64,000 bases of DNA from Mycolicibacterium sp. P1-5 (GCF_008329565.1 NZ_NPKT01000007.1:124001-188000); one strand, 5' to 3'; positions 44,346 to 54,173 are shown, numbered from the stretch's first letter. Numbers and translations: made by a program. The notes: generated by a model not told the origin, from the sequence alone.

Positions 44346-45028
44346 CAGTTGCCTCCGTCGGGATACTTCAGGTCGTATCCGGTCATCCGGCCGCTGTCGT
44401 CCTCGTGAACGATGACCCGCATCCGGTAGGGCTGGGAGGGCTTGTTGACCCCTTGCATATCGGTGACCGTGACCCGGACGGCCACCAGCACCGAGGCGTT
44501 GTTGCTGACGTTGTCGACGCCCTCCAGAGCGGCGCCGTTGATCACCGCTTCCGAACTGGCGTTGGTGTCGCGGAACATCGCCTTGAGGTTGTCGGCGTTG
44601 TTGTTATGGCTCAGCATGTCACGCAGCGGGCCGCTGGTGTCGCCGACGAACCTGTTCACGCTTTGATCGATGGTGTCCTGGGTGAAGCTGAACATGTTGA
44701 TCACGGTCTGCTTGGCGGTGTCGATGAAGCGCTGATCACGGTCTTGGACGGCGGCAACGTCCTTGTGCTGCACCCCAAGCCAGGCCGCCGCCCCACCGGC
44801 CACCGCCGCCAGCAGGACCACAGCCAACAGGCCGATGATCGCGACCCGACGCAGGTTGGCCCGGCGCCGCGGCGGCGGCCCTAGCGGCTTGGCGGAGATC
44901 GAGCCCGGACGAGCCGAGCCCTCGAGGGGCACCGCGGTTACCGCAGCGGCACTGTCGGCGGTGGGGCCGGCGGCCCTTGACGCGCGCCGGCGGACCGGCC
45001 GCTGTGTTGTGGTCGTATCTGAGGTCAT
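44345..45028 (-). CDS. mam4A: Mce-associated membrane protein Mam4A (Rv3493c type)
   Basis: 227 residues from ATG 45028, which overlaps the mce4F stop (ATGA). Residues 1-65 are a basic, Thr/Ala/Pro-rich cytoplasmic segment (RPVRRRASRAAG, PPPRRRANLRR), followed by a membrane helix (VAIIGLLAVVLLAAVAGGAAAWLGV) and a Mam domain with TVINMFSFTQDTIDQSVNRFVGDTSG. It belongs with the Mce4 complex. Confidence 0.86.
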   Translation of the reverse strand: MTSDTTTTQRPVRRRASRAAGPTADSAAAVTAVPLEGSARPGSISAKPLGPPPRRRANLRRVAIIGLLAVVLLAAVAGGAAAWLGVQHKDVAAVQDRDQRFIDTAKQTVINMFSFTQDTIDQSVNRFVGDTSGPLRDMLSHNNNADNLKAMFRDTNASSEAVINGAALEGVDNVSNNASVLVAVRVTVTDMQGVNKPSQPYRMRVIVHEDDSGRMTGYDLKYPDGGN

Positions 45029-46713
45029 CACACCTGCCTTGGGTCGAGCATGAGGTCCACCCAATTCTCGGCCGGACGAAGATTCGGGTCGGCCGGGGCG
45101 TACACGCCGGTACCACCCGCCGGATCGACGAACGTCCCGTTGTGCTGGTCGTAGGTCCCGAACCGCGCACTCGCCTGCGGCTGCGGGCCGGCGTCGGCCG
45201 GCCCGGTGCCGACCGGTGGCGGAGGCGGAGGGATCGTCGCCGGGTAGGGCAGCATCGGGTTCTGCGGCGGGTAGGGGCCCGGCGGCAAATACGGCAGCGG
45301 CACCGGCTGCTGGCCCGGTTCGTTGGGCGGAGGCTGCACCGGCCACGGCTGGTGCGGCGCAGGGCCGGGCCCTTCGGGAACACCGGGCGGCAACGGACCC
45401 ACCACGGGCGGCCCCGGATCCGGATCGTTCTCCGGCGGGATGTACGGGTATTTGTTGGGCGGCAGGATGTTACGGCCGTCGGTGACCGGCGTTCCGGCCG
45501 GGATCGGCGGACCCCGCCAGGGGTTGTTGCCGATCGGAATGTAGCCCTTCGGGTCCCGGCAGAGTTGCACGGTCGGTGCCCGCTTGCCCGGGAATTCCTG
45601 ACATGGGTAGTTACGCGCACCGCGGACGGCGCTCGGATCGTTCTGCGGGACTTTGCAATACAAGTCGGTGGGCAAATCCCGCACGGTGGTGTCCGACGGC
45701 GAACGGATGAATGGTGCCGGGATGAATCCGGTTACGCAGGGCGGCGGATCGCCGAGGTCGACCTTGAAGTCGAGCTTGCCACCCTCGTCGAGGGGTTCAC
45801 CACCGGCGACCGTGATCAAGGCGGCGAACAACGCGGGCAGGATCACCAGGGCCTGTTCGATCGACTTGTGATAGATCACCCCGACCCGGCCGAGGTTCGC
45901 CAGGTTGGCGGCCAGCACCGGGAAAGACGGCCGGATGCCGGTGAACGCGGTGTCGGCCTCCGAAGCCGCGCCGGGCACCGTCGCCAGCGTCTGGCGCAAT
46001 TGCGGATCTGCTTGGGCGACATGGGTGGTGAACCGGGCCAGTCCGTCGGCGAGCTCACGGATGTTGTCACCGCTACGGATCTGCGCGTCCAGGAACGGTC
46101 CGGCCTGATCGATCAGCTGGTCCGTCTGCGGCCAGTTCGCATTGGCCTCGTCGACCAATTGACGAGAAGATTCGATCAGCCGGGCCAATTCGGGACCCGA
46201 GCCGTTGAAGGCCTTGAAAGTCTCCTTCAACAGCTGCTGGAGTTTGGTGTTCCCGATACTGCTGACCAAATTGTCGGCGTCGCGCAGCAGTTCGGCGATG
46301 TCCTGGCCGACGGCCGTGCGGTTCTGGCCGATCCGGGCGCCGTTTCTCAGCGGGTCCGTCGACGGCTGCCCGGGCGGCACCAGGTCGATGTACTGCTCGC
46401 CCACCGCCGACACACTCTTGACCGTCGCGGTGACGTTCGACGGAATCTTGACGTCGCTGTTGAGCCGCATGTTGGCGTCGACACCGTCGCCAGTCAGCTG
46501 GACCGACTCCACTCGGCCGACCGTCACCCCTCGATAGGTCACGTTGGCGTTCTGGTAAAGCCCTCCGCCAGTGACGAAGTCGGCGGTGATGCGGTACGAG
46601 CCAAGCCCGAGCTTGGCGGGCAGGTGCAGATAGAACAGCGTGATCGCGGTGACGGTGAGCACCGTGACGACCGCGAAGATACTCAGTTGAATCTTAGTCA
46701 GACGATCCAGCAT
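45028..46713 (-). CDS. mce4F: Mce family protein Mce4F
   Basis: 561 residues (Rv3494c about 564). An N-terminal helix (LSIFAVVTVLTVTAITLFYL), the MCE/MlaD domain at about 35-110 (YRITADFVTGGGLYQNANVTYRG, VKSVSAVGEQYIDLVPP), a long helical Mce middle region, and a Pro/Gly-rich C-terminal third (PPGVPEGPGPAPHQPW and similar). As part of a six-subunit needle it carries cholesterol across the periplasm. Start overlaps the mce4E stop by one base. Confidence 0.93.
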   Translation of the reverse strand: MLDRLTKIQLSIFAVVTVLTVTAITLFYLHLPAKLGLGSYRITADFVTGGGLYQNANVTYRGVTVGRVESVQLTGDGVDANMRLNSDVKIPSNVTATVKSVSAVGEQYIDLVPPGQPSTDPLRNGARIGQNRTAVGQDIAELLRDADNLVSSIGNTKLQQLLKETFKAFNGSGPELARLIESSRQLVDEANANWPQTDQLIDQAGPFLDAQIRSGDNIRELADGLARFTTHVAQADPQLRQTLATVPGAASEADTAFTGIRPSFPVLAANLANLGRVGVIYHKSIEQALVILPALFAALITVAGGEPLDEGGKLDFKVDLGDPPPCVTGFIPAPFIRSPSDTTVRDLPTDLYCKVPQNDPSAVRGARNYPCQEFPGKRAPTVQLCRDPKGYIPIGNNPWRGPPIPAGTPVTDGRNILPPNKYPYIPPENDPDPGPPVVGPLPPGVPEGPGPAPHQPWPVQPPPNEPGQQPVPLPYLPPGPYPPQNPMLPYPATIPPPPPPVGTGPADAGPQPQASARFGTYDQHNGTFVDPAGGTGVYAPADPNLRPAENWVDLMLDPRQV

Positions 46714-47897
46714 TACTTCGGCGCCTCCTGTCCGGACGCCGTCCCGGGCGGAATCTTGAACGGATCGGCCGCCTGCCCGGAAAGGTTGGCGGTTTCGCCC
46801 AGCAGCCAGTCCGGTGGGTTGACGACCTCATCGAGGTGCCGCATGTTGGGATCCAGCCCGTAGGACGTGGTGAAGATCGACTCGCCGAGGCGGCGGAGCG
46901 TCAGGTCGAAGGTGACGAACACGTTGAGATAGTCGCCGCGCACGGCGCGCCGCAGATACTTCGTGGTGAACGGGAACGTGGGCAGCAGGTCCAGCGAAGA
47001 CACTACGTCGCCACGATTGTCGTTGAGCGCCTTGATGACCGGATAGAGATCCTTGAGGTCCGCGGCGAAGTCCTGTTTTGTTGCCGACAGCATCTTGGCC
47101 GCGACAGTGCCGAACTTCTGCAGAGCGGTGAAGGCGTCGACGATATTGGCCCGGTTGTTGTTGAGGACCTTCAGTGCCTGCGGCAGGCTGTCGAGCGTCC
47201 GAGCCAGACTGTCCTTGTTCTGGGCCAGGATCGAGGCGAAACGGTCGAGTCCGTCGGCAGCGGCGAGGATGTCGTCGGTCTGCGCGTTGAGCGCCGACGT
47301 CAGTTCGGCCAGGCGGGGAATGAGGTCGACGAACGTCTCGGTGCGTCCCGCCACGGCAGCATAGGCGGCGTCGGTGATGTCCTGGATCGCACCGAGGTTG
47401 CCCTTGTTCACCACCACCCCGAGCGAGGACAGCACCTCCTCGGTGGTCGGGTAGCGACCGGTCTGCGCGATCCGGATGACCGAGCCCTCCGCCAACCGAC
47501 CCTGGGCGGGATGACCTGCGGGCGCGGCTAATTCGATGTGTTGGGAACCCAACAACGACGTCTGCGCAACCTTGGCGGTGGAGTTGGCGGGCAGCTTGAC
47601 CGAGCTGTCCAGGGACAGCTTGACCGCGGCGTAGAACGTGCCGTCGGGGCGCTGCACGGCCTGCAGACCCGAGACACTGCCGACGGTCACGTCGTCGACC
47701 ATCACCGGCGAGTTCTGCGGAAGCGTTGCGACATCGGGCAATTCGACCGAGACCGTGTAGGCACCTCGGCCGTGGCCCGCGGTGCCGGGCATGTCCAGCG
47801 AGTTCAGCCCGCCGAACTGGCAACCGGCCAACAGCGCAGCGCCGGAACCCAACGCGGTGAGCCGCAATAGCCGGCGCCGCCAGATCGCCGGGCTCAT
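46713..47897 (-). CDS. lprN: Mce family lipoprotein Mce4E (LprN)
   Basis: 394 residues. Lipoprotein signal with the lipobox ALLAGC (C26), the usual feature of MceE subunits. The MCE domain follows at about 43-125 (YTVSVELPDVATLPQNSPVMVDDVTVGSV, SLLGSQHIELAAP), then coiled helices. It corresponds to Rv3495c (lprN). Overlaps mce4D by four bases. Confidence 0.93.
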   Translation of the reverse strand: MSPAIWRRRLLRLTALGSGAALLAGCQFGGLNSLDMPGTAGHGRGAYTVSVELPDVATLPQNSPVMVDDVTVGSVSGLQAVQRPDGTFYAAVKLSLDSSVKLPANSTAKVAQTSLLGSQHIELAAPAGHPAQGRLAEGSVIRIAQTGRYPTTEEVLSSLGVVVNKGNLGAIQDITDAAYAAVAGRTETFVDLIPRLAELTSALNAQTDDILAAADGLDRFASILAQNKDSLARTLDSLPQALKVLNNNRANIVDAFTALQKFGTVAAKMLSATKQDFAADLKDLYPVIKALNDNRGDVVSSLDLLPTFPFTTKYLRRAVRGDYLNVFVTFDLTLRRLGESIFTTSYGLDPNMRHLDEVVNPPDWLLGETANLSGQAADPFKIPPGTASGQEAPK

Positions 47898-49261
47898 CCC
47901 CCACCTCCGGGAGGCGGCGGTGCCGGCGCTTCAGCGGGCAGCGGCGCGGCGGGCACAGCCTGCGCCGGTGCGGCCGACGGGTTGGCGGCCGGCGGCGTCG
48001 GCGGCACCATGAACGCGCTCAGGTCACCGCTCTGCGGTGCTTGGGGCGGCGTCACACCGGGAGCAGGCTGCCAGTGCAGATCAGGGATCGGCGTGTGCGC
48101 CTTGGCCTGCGTTTCCGGTGTGTCGTAGATGATCTGGCCCTTGTAGGCGGTGATGCTGTTGATCGGGTGGAACAGCAGCGGGGGAAAGTTCATCGTCAGG
48201 CGGCGCAGCACCGGCGCCATCCGCTCCCGACAGATCTCGGCGCGCTTGTAATTGTCCACCGTCGCGCCGGCGTCGAAGGAACCGCCGCAGATGAACTGCA
48301 CCGGGTTCTGGAAGTTGGGCAGTGACAGCAAGCCGGCCAACGTGCCCTGTGCCGGGTTGTAGATGTTGTAAAAGTTGGCCAGCCCATTGGGCGTCACGTG
48401 CAGCAGTTGCTCGAGATCGTCGTGCTGATCGGACAGGATCTTGGTGAAGTCGGTCAGCTTGTTGACCTGGCTGATCAGGGCGTCATTGTTGTCGTGCAGG
48501 AAGCCCCGCACATCCGCCAGCGCCTGGTTCAGCGTGCCCAGAGTGCCGTCGAGGTTGTTCGAGCTGTCGGCCAGCACCTGGGTCACCGAGGCCAGATGCC
48601 CGGAGAACTGGACGATCTGCTCGTTGCTGTTCGACAGCGCATTGACCAGCACCTGCAGATTGCGCACGGTGCCGAACAGATCGGTACGCGAATCACCAAG
48701 GCGGCCCGCGGTTTGCGACAGTTCGCGCATCGCCTGGCGGAACGAGTCACCGTTGCCGTCGAAGGTGTCGGCGGCCTGATTGACGAACTCCGACAGCGGA
48801 CCCTGGGTTCCGGCTTGCGGGCCCAGCGTGCGGCTCAGCTTCGTCAGCTCCTCCTTGACCTCGTCCCACTCCACTGGGACTCCGGTACGGTCGGGCCCGA
48901 TCGTCGCGCCATCGGCCATCGCCTGGCCACCGGTATAGGCCGGGGTCAGCTGAATAAAGCGGGCGGACACCAGGTTCGGCGCGACGATGATCGCGTGCGC
49001 GTCCGCCGGGACCCGGATCCCGTTGTTCAGTGACATGGTGATCTTCACCGCTTGGGGCTGCGGCTCGATCGAGGAGATCGTCCCGACCGGGACGCCGACG
49101 ATGCGTACATCGTCGCCTGGGTACAGGCCCACCGCGGTACTGAAGTAGCCGACGACCGTCGTTGACTTGGCCCCGGGCCAGACCAGGTAGATGCCGCCGA
49201 TGAGCGCGGCCACCAACAGCGCGACCACACCGAAACGCCAGGCCTTCTTCGATCCCGTCAT
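47894..49261 (-). CDS. mce4D: Mce family protein Mce4D
   Basis: 455 residues (Rv3496c about 451). N-terminal helix FGVVALLVAALIGGIYLVW, MCE domain at about 33-110 (TVVGYFSTAVGLYPGDDVRIVG, NLVSARFIQLTPAY), helical Mce region, and an Ala/Pro-rich tail ending APAPPPPGGGG. Extracytoplasmic substrate-conducting subunit of Mce4. Its start overlaps the mce4C stop. Confidence 0.93.
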   Translation of the reverse strand: MTGSKKAWRFGVVALLVAALIGGIYLVWPGAKSTTVVGYFSTAVGLYPGDDVRIVGVPVGTISSIEPQPQAVKITMSLNNGIRVPADAHAIIVAPNLVSARFIQLTPAYTGGQAMADGATIGPDRTGVPVEWDEVKEELTKLSRTLGPQAGTQGPLSEFVNQAADTFDGNGDSFRQAMRELSQTAGRLGDSRTDLFGTVRNLQVLVNALSNSNEQIVQFSGHLASVTQVLADSSNNLDGTLGTLNQALADVRGFLHDNNDALISQVNKLTDFTKILSDQHDDLEQLLHVTPNGLANFYNIYNPAQGTLAGLLSLPNFQNPVQFICGGSFDAGATVDNYKRAEICRERMAPVLRRLTMNFPPLLFHPINSITAYKGQIIYDTPETQAKAHTPIPDLHWQPAPGVTPPQAPQSGDLSAFMVPPTPPAANPSAAPAQAVPAAPLPAEAPAPPPPGGGG

Positions 49262-50319
49262 GGCGACTTCGGCCTGAAGATGAGGCGCTCCGAGATCAGA
49301 CCGCGCAGGTAGTCGGAGAGGCTGTCGGGCAGCTTGCCGGGCTGGAAGTAGGTGTCGAACAGTACCTCGGCGATGGGCGCCGGCGGCAGGCCGTAGAGGT
49401 TGATGTGGAAGCCGGGTCCGGACGCCACAACTTCACCGAGTGCGGTGGCGTACGGCGGCAGCCGCTTGAGGGCCAGGCTGATCTGATCGCGCCGGGACAG
49501 CAGGTTGTCCAGCACCAGGTTGAGTTTCTGCAACGCCGGGCCGAACTCGCGGCGGTTGTCGGCGACGAAGCCTGAAAGCTGTTGCGACACACCTTGGATA
49601 CCGGCAATCAGATTGCTCAGCGCGGCGCGCTTCTCGTCGAGCGCGGCGAACAGCTGGTTGCCATCGACGACGAGTTGGTTGACCTGGTTGGCGCGGTCGG
49701 CCAGAGTCTGGCTGACCGCACGGGCGTGGGAGAGCAACTCGGCGAGCGCCTGGTCGTTGGAGTTGATGCTGCGCGACAGCGCCGCGACGCCGTCGAGCGC
49801 GCCACGCAACTGCGGGGTGGCGTCGCGCAGCGAATCGGTGAGTACGGTCAACGCCTTGGTGAACTGGTCGTTGTCCAACTCCGCGGTGTCGCGGCCCAGG
49901 TCCTGCAGCGCCGTGTTGAGCGTGTACGGCGCGGTGGTCCGTCCCAGCGGGATGGTCGTGGACTCGCCGGCGCCCTTGGGGGTGACGTCCAACGACTTCT
50001 GGCCCAGCACGGTGTCGGTCTTGATCGCCACCAACGATTGATCCCCGACGCGGACATTGCGGTCGACGGTGAAAGTCACCTTGGCCTTGTCGCCGGCCAG
50101 CGCCACCGACGTCACCTTGCCGACGTTGATGCCGGAGACGTTGACGTCGTTGCCCGTGGTGATGCCGCCGGCATCACTGAAGTAGGCCTCATAGGGCTTG
50201 CCCTGTGGCCAGAACGGCAACTTGCTGTAGCCGAATGACACCAGCACGACGCACACCACCAGGGTGATGCCGAAGATGCCGGTGCGCAGCGGATCGCGCT
50301 CCCTACGCTGGCTAGCCAT
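49258..50319 (-). CDS. mce4C: Mce family protein Mce4C
   Basis: 353 residues from ATG 50319 (MASQRRERDPLRTGIFG), matching the length of Rv3497c; the frame is open further upstream but that is antisense-like sequence over mce4B. Helix IFGITLVVCVVLVSFGYS, MCE domain at about 38-115 (EAYFSDAGGITTGNDVNVSG, LGQKSLDVTPKG), then helical domain. Overlaps mce4B by eight bases. Confidence 0.92.
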   Translation of the reverse strand: MASQRRERDPLRTGIFGITLVVCVVLVSFGYSKLPFWPQGKPYEAYFSDAGGITTGNDVNVSGINVGKVTSVALAGDKAKVTFTVDRNVRVGDQSLVAIKTDTVLGQKSLDVTPKGAGESTTIPLGRTTAPYTLNTALQDLGRDTAELDNDQFTKALTVLTDSLRDATPQLRGALDGVAALSRSINSNDQALAELLSHARAVSQTLADRANQVNQLVVDGNQLFAALDEKRAALSNLIAGIQGVSQQLSGFVADNRREFGPALQKLNLVLDNLLSRRDQISLALKRLPPYATALGEVVASGPGFHINLYGLPPAPIAEVLFDTYFQPGKLPDSLSDYLRGLISERLIFRPKSP

Positions 50320-51349
50320 TTTCCGAACACCTGCCCTTCGACGGGTCGGGCGGACCGCCGAACGGTATGAGGATGTCGCTGCCGGCCGGCCCGTTGATCT
50401 TGATGCGAACAGAGCAGTAGAAGATGTTGAAGAACGCTCCATACGCGCCAAGGGCGTTGAGTCGCAGATAGTTTTCGGCCAGCGGGTCGAGCACCGCGTT
50501 GACCTCGGTCTTGCGGTTGTCGATCTCGGTGGCCAAGGGCCGGACGTTCTCGATGACACCCTGCAGTGGACGCCGGGAATTCTGCAGCATTTCGGTGAGA
50601 TCGTTCTCCGCCGACGCCAACGGCGGAATGGCACCCGCGATCGGGTCCTTGTTCTGGGCCAGCCCGGTGATCAGCTTCTGCAGTTCATCGACGCTGGCAT
50701 TGAACTGTGCGCTCTTGGAATCGACCGTGGCCAGCACGGTGTTGAGGTGGTTGATGACGTCAGAGACCACCTGGTAGCGGGCGGAGAGGTTCTGGGTGAA
50801 GGCGCCGGTGTTGGCCAGCAGGTCGGACAGCGCGCCACCTTGGCCCTGCAATAGTTGGATGATCGCGTTGCTGATCTCGTTGATCTTGTTGCCGTCCAAG
50901 CCCTTCAGGACCGGCCGCAGGCCGCCGAGCAGCGCATCGAGGTCGAGCGCGGGCTCGGTATTGGCTTGCGGGATGGTCGCTCCAGGCCCGATCTTGCGCA
51001 GATCGCCTGGGCCCGAGGCAATCTCGAGAAAGCGGTCACCGACGAGGTTTTGGTACCGGATGAGCGCCCGCGTCGAGGTGTAGAGCTGGTAGCGCTTGTC
51101 GACGTTGAACGCGACGTCGACGGAGTTGTCCGGATTCAGCGCGACGCCCGTGACGGAACCGACCGGCACACCCGCGATGCGCACGTCGTTGCCGGACTTC
51201 AGCCGCGCCGCGTTGGCGAAGGTGGCGTGGTAGTCGCGGGTCGAACTGAACCGGAACTGGCCGAAGACCACCACCAGTCCGGCGGCCACCAGGATCATCA
51301 CCACCGCGAAGATGCTGACCTTCACCACATTCGAGCGATGCGTGTTCAT
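50312..51349 (-). CDS. mce4B: Mce family protein Mce4B
   Basis: 345 residues (Rv3498c about 350). Helix VVKVSIFAVVMILVAAGLVVVF, MCE domain at about 38-115 (YHATFANAARLKSGNDVRIAG, NLVGDRFLEIASG), helical Mce region, and a cysteine near the end (GGPPDPSKGRCSENG). Start overlaps the mce4A stop (TGATG). Confidence 0.93.
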   Translation of the reverse strand: MNTHRSNVVKVSIFAVVMILVAAGLVVVFGQFRFSSTRDYHATFANAARLKSGNDVRIAGVPVGSVTGVALNPDNSVDVAFNVDKRYQLYTSTRALIRYQNLVGDRFLEIASGPGDLRKIGPGATIPQANTEPALDLDALLGGLRPVLKGLDGNKINEISNAIIQLLQGQGGALSDLLANTGAFTQNLSARYQVVSDVINHLNTVLATVDSKSAQFNASVDELQKLITGLAQNKDPIAGAIPPLASAENDLTEMLQNSRRPLQGVIENVRPLATEIDNRKTEVNAVLDPLAENYLRLNALGAYGAFFNIFYCSVRIKINGPAGSDILIPFGGPPDPSKGRCSENG

Positions 51350-52548
51350 CAGAAGTCGTCCCGCTCGGCGAAGGCGCCGTTGAACAGGAATTGCAGCGTG
51401 GAAGGTGCGTCGACCTGTAGCTCGGTGAACGGCTCGTACGGGATGTAGGCGTTGTCGGTGACCAGGAACGGTGTGTGGTACCAGGATCCGCCGAGCTGCT
51501 TGCTCGGCATGTGCGGGAGACCGCGGCAGTTCGGTCCACCGGTGGCGTTCACTATCGGCAGGCTCTCCGGGTAGGTGTAATTCGGTGCGCCGAGAATGAA
51601 GTTCGACGACGTGAACAAGCCGGGCTTCGTGCCGCCGAGGACCGGGGCGAAGTCGTGGATCGCCTTGGTGACAGCCTGCAGCAGGCAGCCCAGTTCCGGC
51701 GAGTAGTCACCGAGGACCTTCAGCGGCGCGCGCAGCCGCTGAATCGCCGCGATGTAGTCGTCCTGGGCCGGCGCGAAGGTGTCGTATCCGTTGTTGGCCA
51801 AGCCGATGGTCGACAACAGCGTGGCGTTGAGGTTGTCCTGCTCGTCGACGACGGTTTTGCTGATCGTCGGCGTGTTGTTGAACACGGTCACGAGATCCGG
51901 GGCGGCGCTGGCATAGATGTTGCCAAGCGAAGCGGTTTGCCGCAGATCCGACTGCAACGCCGGCATCTTCGGATTGAGCTGAGCGGCAAGCTGATTGGTG
52001 CCGCTCAACAGGGCACCAAGATCCTCGCCGTGGCCGCGCAGTCCCTCGCCGAGCGCACTCAAGGTGGCGTTGAGATCCACCGGGTCGACCTTGTGCAACA
52101 CATCGGTGAGTGTCTGGAACAGCGTGTTCACCTCGAGCTGCACCGACGAGGCCGCCACACTGGTACCCGGCCGCATCGACGCGCCCATGGGCTGCGCGGG
52201 CGTGATGAACTCGACCGATTTCGCACCGAAGATCGTGTTGCCTGCGATGCGCACACCGGCATTGGCAGGCACGTACCGCAGCTGGTTACTGTCGATCGCA
52301 AGAGTCAGCTTGGCCTGATCCCCAACGTAGGCAATGTCTTTGACCTTGCCTATCTGGATGCCGCGGTACTTGACCTTGGCGTCGGTCTCCATCACCAGCC
52401 CCGCCCGGGGCGAGGTGACCGTCACCTTGTCGGTCGAGGAGAAAGCCGCGGTGTACGCCAGGTAGGTGAACACCACGAAAACCAGCAGCAGCACCGCCAG
52501 CACGGCGGCGGCGATGCGCACGTAAGTAGTTCTCGACCAGTCAGCCAT
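51349..52548 (-). CDS. mce4A: Mce family protein Mce4A
   Basis: 399 residues (Rv3499c about 400). Helix IAAAVLAVLLLVFVVFTYLA, MCE domain at about 38-115 (VTVTSPRAGLVMETDAKVKYRG, IFGAKSVEFITPAQP), then Mce helical region and a C-terminal domain with PNCRGLPHMPSKQLGG. In an intact operon it starts five bases after the yrbE4B stop; here the yrbE4B frame is cut earlier, leaving about 150 untranslated bases before this ATG, so translation coupling may be weakened. Confidence 0.93.
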   Translation of the reverse strand: MADWSRTTYVRIAAAVLAVLLLVFVVFTYLAYTAAFSSTDKVTVTSPRAGLVMETDAKVKYRGIQIGKVKDIAYVGDQAKLTLAIDSNQLRYVPANAGVRIAGNTIFGAKSVEFITPAQPMGASMRPGTSVAASSVQLEVNTLFQTLTDVLHKVDPVDLNATLSALGEGLRGHGEDLGALLSGTNQLAAQLNPKMPALQSDLRQTASLGNIYASAAPDLVTVFNNTPTISKTVVDEQDNLNATLLSTIGLANNGYDTFAPAQDDYIAAIQRLRAPLKVLGDYSPELGCLLQAVTKAIHDFAPVLGGTKPGLFTSSNFILGAPNYTYPESLPIVNATGGPNCRGLPHMPSKQLGGSWYHTPFLVTDNAYIPYEPFTELQVDAPSTLQFLFNGAFAERDDF

Positions 52549-52552
52549 CGCG

Positions 52553-53395
52553 CTACCCGGAGAGGTTGAAGTCGCCGGACGCGCCGTAGACGGCGAGTGA
52601 GATGAACAGGGTGATGACGACGACGACGATCAACGATGTGCGAACCGCTTGCCCCACTGCGATTCCCACGCCGACCGGACCGCCGGACGCGGTATAGCCT
52701 TAATAGGTGTGCACCAACATCACGGCGACCGACATCGCGATCGCCTGTAGGAACGACCACAGCAGATCGGTGGGGATCAGGAACGTGTTGAAGTAATGGT
52801 CGTACAGGCCGGCGGACTGTCCGTTGATGTAGACGGTGGTGAACCGCGCAGCGAAGAACGCCGCCAGCACCGACAGCGAGTACAGCGGAACGATCGCGAT
52901 GAGCCCGGCGATCAACCGGGTCGACACCAGATACGACATCGAGTGCACGGCCATCGATTCGACGGCATCGATCTCCTCGGCGACGCGCATGGCCCCCAGT
53001 TGCGCGGTGGTGCCCGCGCCGATGGTGGCCGCCAGCGCGATGCCCGCAATCACCGGCGCGACGATGCGCACGTTGAGGAATGCCGACAGGAAGCCGGTGA
53101 GCGCTTCGATGCCGATATCGCCCAGCGACGAGTATCCCTGGACAGCGATGACGCCGCCGGACGCGAGGGTCAGGAACGCGGCCACGCCGACAGTCCCGCC
53201 GATCATCACCAACGCGCCGGTGCCCAGCGTCATCTCCGCGATCAGCCGGATGGTCTCCTTGCGATACCGGGTCAGCGCATTGGGGACGTAACGCATCGTC
53301 TGGCCGTAGAACAGCGCCTGCTCTCCGAACGTGTCCACCACCCGAGGCAGGCCGCGAAAGAACCGCCGCAGCCGAACCGTCGCGTCGTAGCTCAT
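52553..53395 (-). pseudogene. yrbE4B: Mce4 permease YrbE4B with in-frame TAA stop
   Basis: From ATG 53395 the frame reads an MlaE/YrbE permease (FGEQALFYGQTMRYVP, EEIDAVESMAVHSMSYLVSTRLIAG) to TAA at 52702-52700, giving only 231 residues. Directly after the stop the same frame continues with GYTASGGPVGVGIAVGQAVR and a membrane helix TSLIVVVVITLFISLAVYGA, ending FNLSG at TAG 52555-52553. Read through, the protein is 280 residues, the length of Rv3500c, and the TAA stands where a tyrosine codon is expected (HTY-Y-GYTASGG). So a one-base nonsense change removes the final helix. It may be a real loss of Mce4 function or a base-calling error; the downstream sequence is otherwise undecayed. Confidence 0.85.
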
Positions 53396-53426
53396 GCGCG
53401 ATCCGCCTGCGCTACTCGCTGGGCGC

Positions 53427-54173
53427 TCACTTCGCCAACACCCGCACACCGATGGCGGTGGTGACGACGTTGATGACGAACAGACAGATGAACGCGTAGA
53501 CCACCGTTTCGTTCACCGCCACCCCGACACCCTTCGGACCACCCTTGACCGTGAGCCCCCGGTAGCACCCGACAAGCCCGGCCATGACACCGAATAGCAG
53601 CGCCTTGATTTCAGCCAGGATGAGCTCGGGCAGTCCGGTCAGCACCGTCAGCCCGTTGATGAAGGCGCCGGGGTTGACCCCCTGCAGCAGGACCGAGAAC
53701 ACGTAACCACCGGAAATGCCGATGGCGCAGACCAACCCGTTGAGGAGGAGCGCCACAAACGTCGACGCCAGCACGCGGGGAACGACCAGGCGGTGAATCG
53801 GGTCGATGCCCAGCACCCGCATCGCATCGATCTCTTCGCGGATCGTGCGCGCTCCAAGATCGGCACAGATGGCCGTCGCACCGGCGCCGGCCACCACGAG
53901 CACGGTGACGACCGGACCCAGCTGGGTGATGGTGCCGAACGCGGTACCCGCGCCGGAGAGGTCAGCCGCGCCGATTTCGCGCAGCAAAATGTTGAGCGTA
54001 AACGCAACCAGGACGGTGAAAGGGATCGCCACCAACAGCGTCGGGATCAGCGAAACCCGGGCAATCATCCATGTCTGGTCGAGGAACTCACGGAACTGAA
54101 AGGGCCGCCGGAACGTCGCCGCCAGGGTTTCGCGGGACATCTCGAAGAACCCGCCCACGGCCCGCGCGGGCAC
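53427..54173 (-). CDS. yrbE4A: Mce4 permease YrbE4A
   Basis: 248 residues from GTG 54173 (PARAVGGFFEMSRETL). MlaE/YrbE permease with five helices and the conserved REEIDAMRVLGIDPIHRLVVPR cytoplasmic motif. M. tuberculosis YrbE4A has six more residues (MIQQLAV); here the six upstream codons encode IDQLT preceded by GTA at 54191, not a start codon, while GAGGGG lies eight bases upstream of that GTA. The GTG at 54173 has no ribosome site of its own. The permease pairs with YrbE4B and the distant ATPase MceG. First gene of the mce4 operon, behind KstR-type boxes. Confidence 0.85.
   Translation of the reverse strand: MPARAVGGFFEMSRETLAATFRRPFQFREFLDQTWMIARVSLIPTLLVAIPFTVLVAFTLNILLREIGAADLSGAGTAFGTITQLGPVVTVLVVAGAGATAICADLGARTIREEIDAMRVLGIDPIHRLVVPRVLASTFVALLLNGLVCAIGISGGYVFSVLLQGVNPGAFINGLTVLTGLPELILAEIKALLFGVMAGLVGCYRGLTVKGGPKGVGVAVNETVVYAFICLFVINVVTTAIGVRVLAK

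Noticed and set aside
44977..46863. 628-codon plus-strand open frame across mce4F
   Set aside because: Antisense to mce4F and mam4A, no recognisable domain, typical GC-driven open frame.
52700..52702. TAA in yrbE4B as a recoding signal
   Set aside because: TAA is not used for selenocysteine or pyrrolysine, and no read-through context is visible; nonsense mutation or error is simpler.
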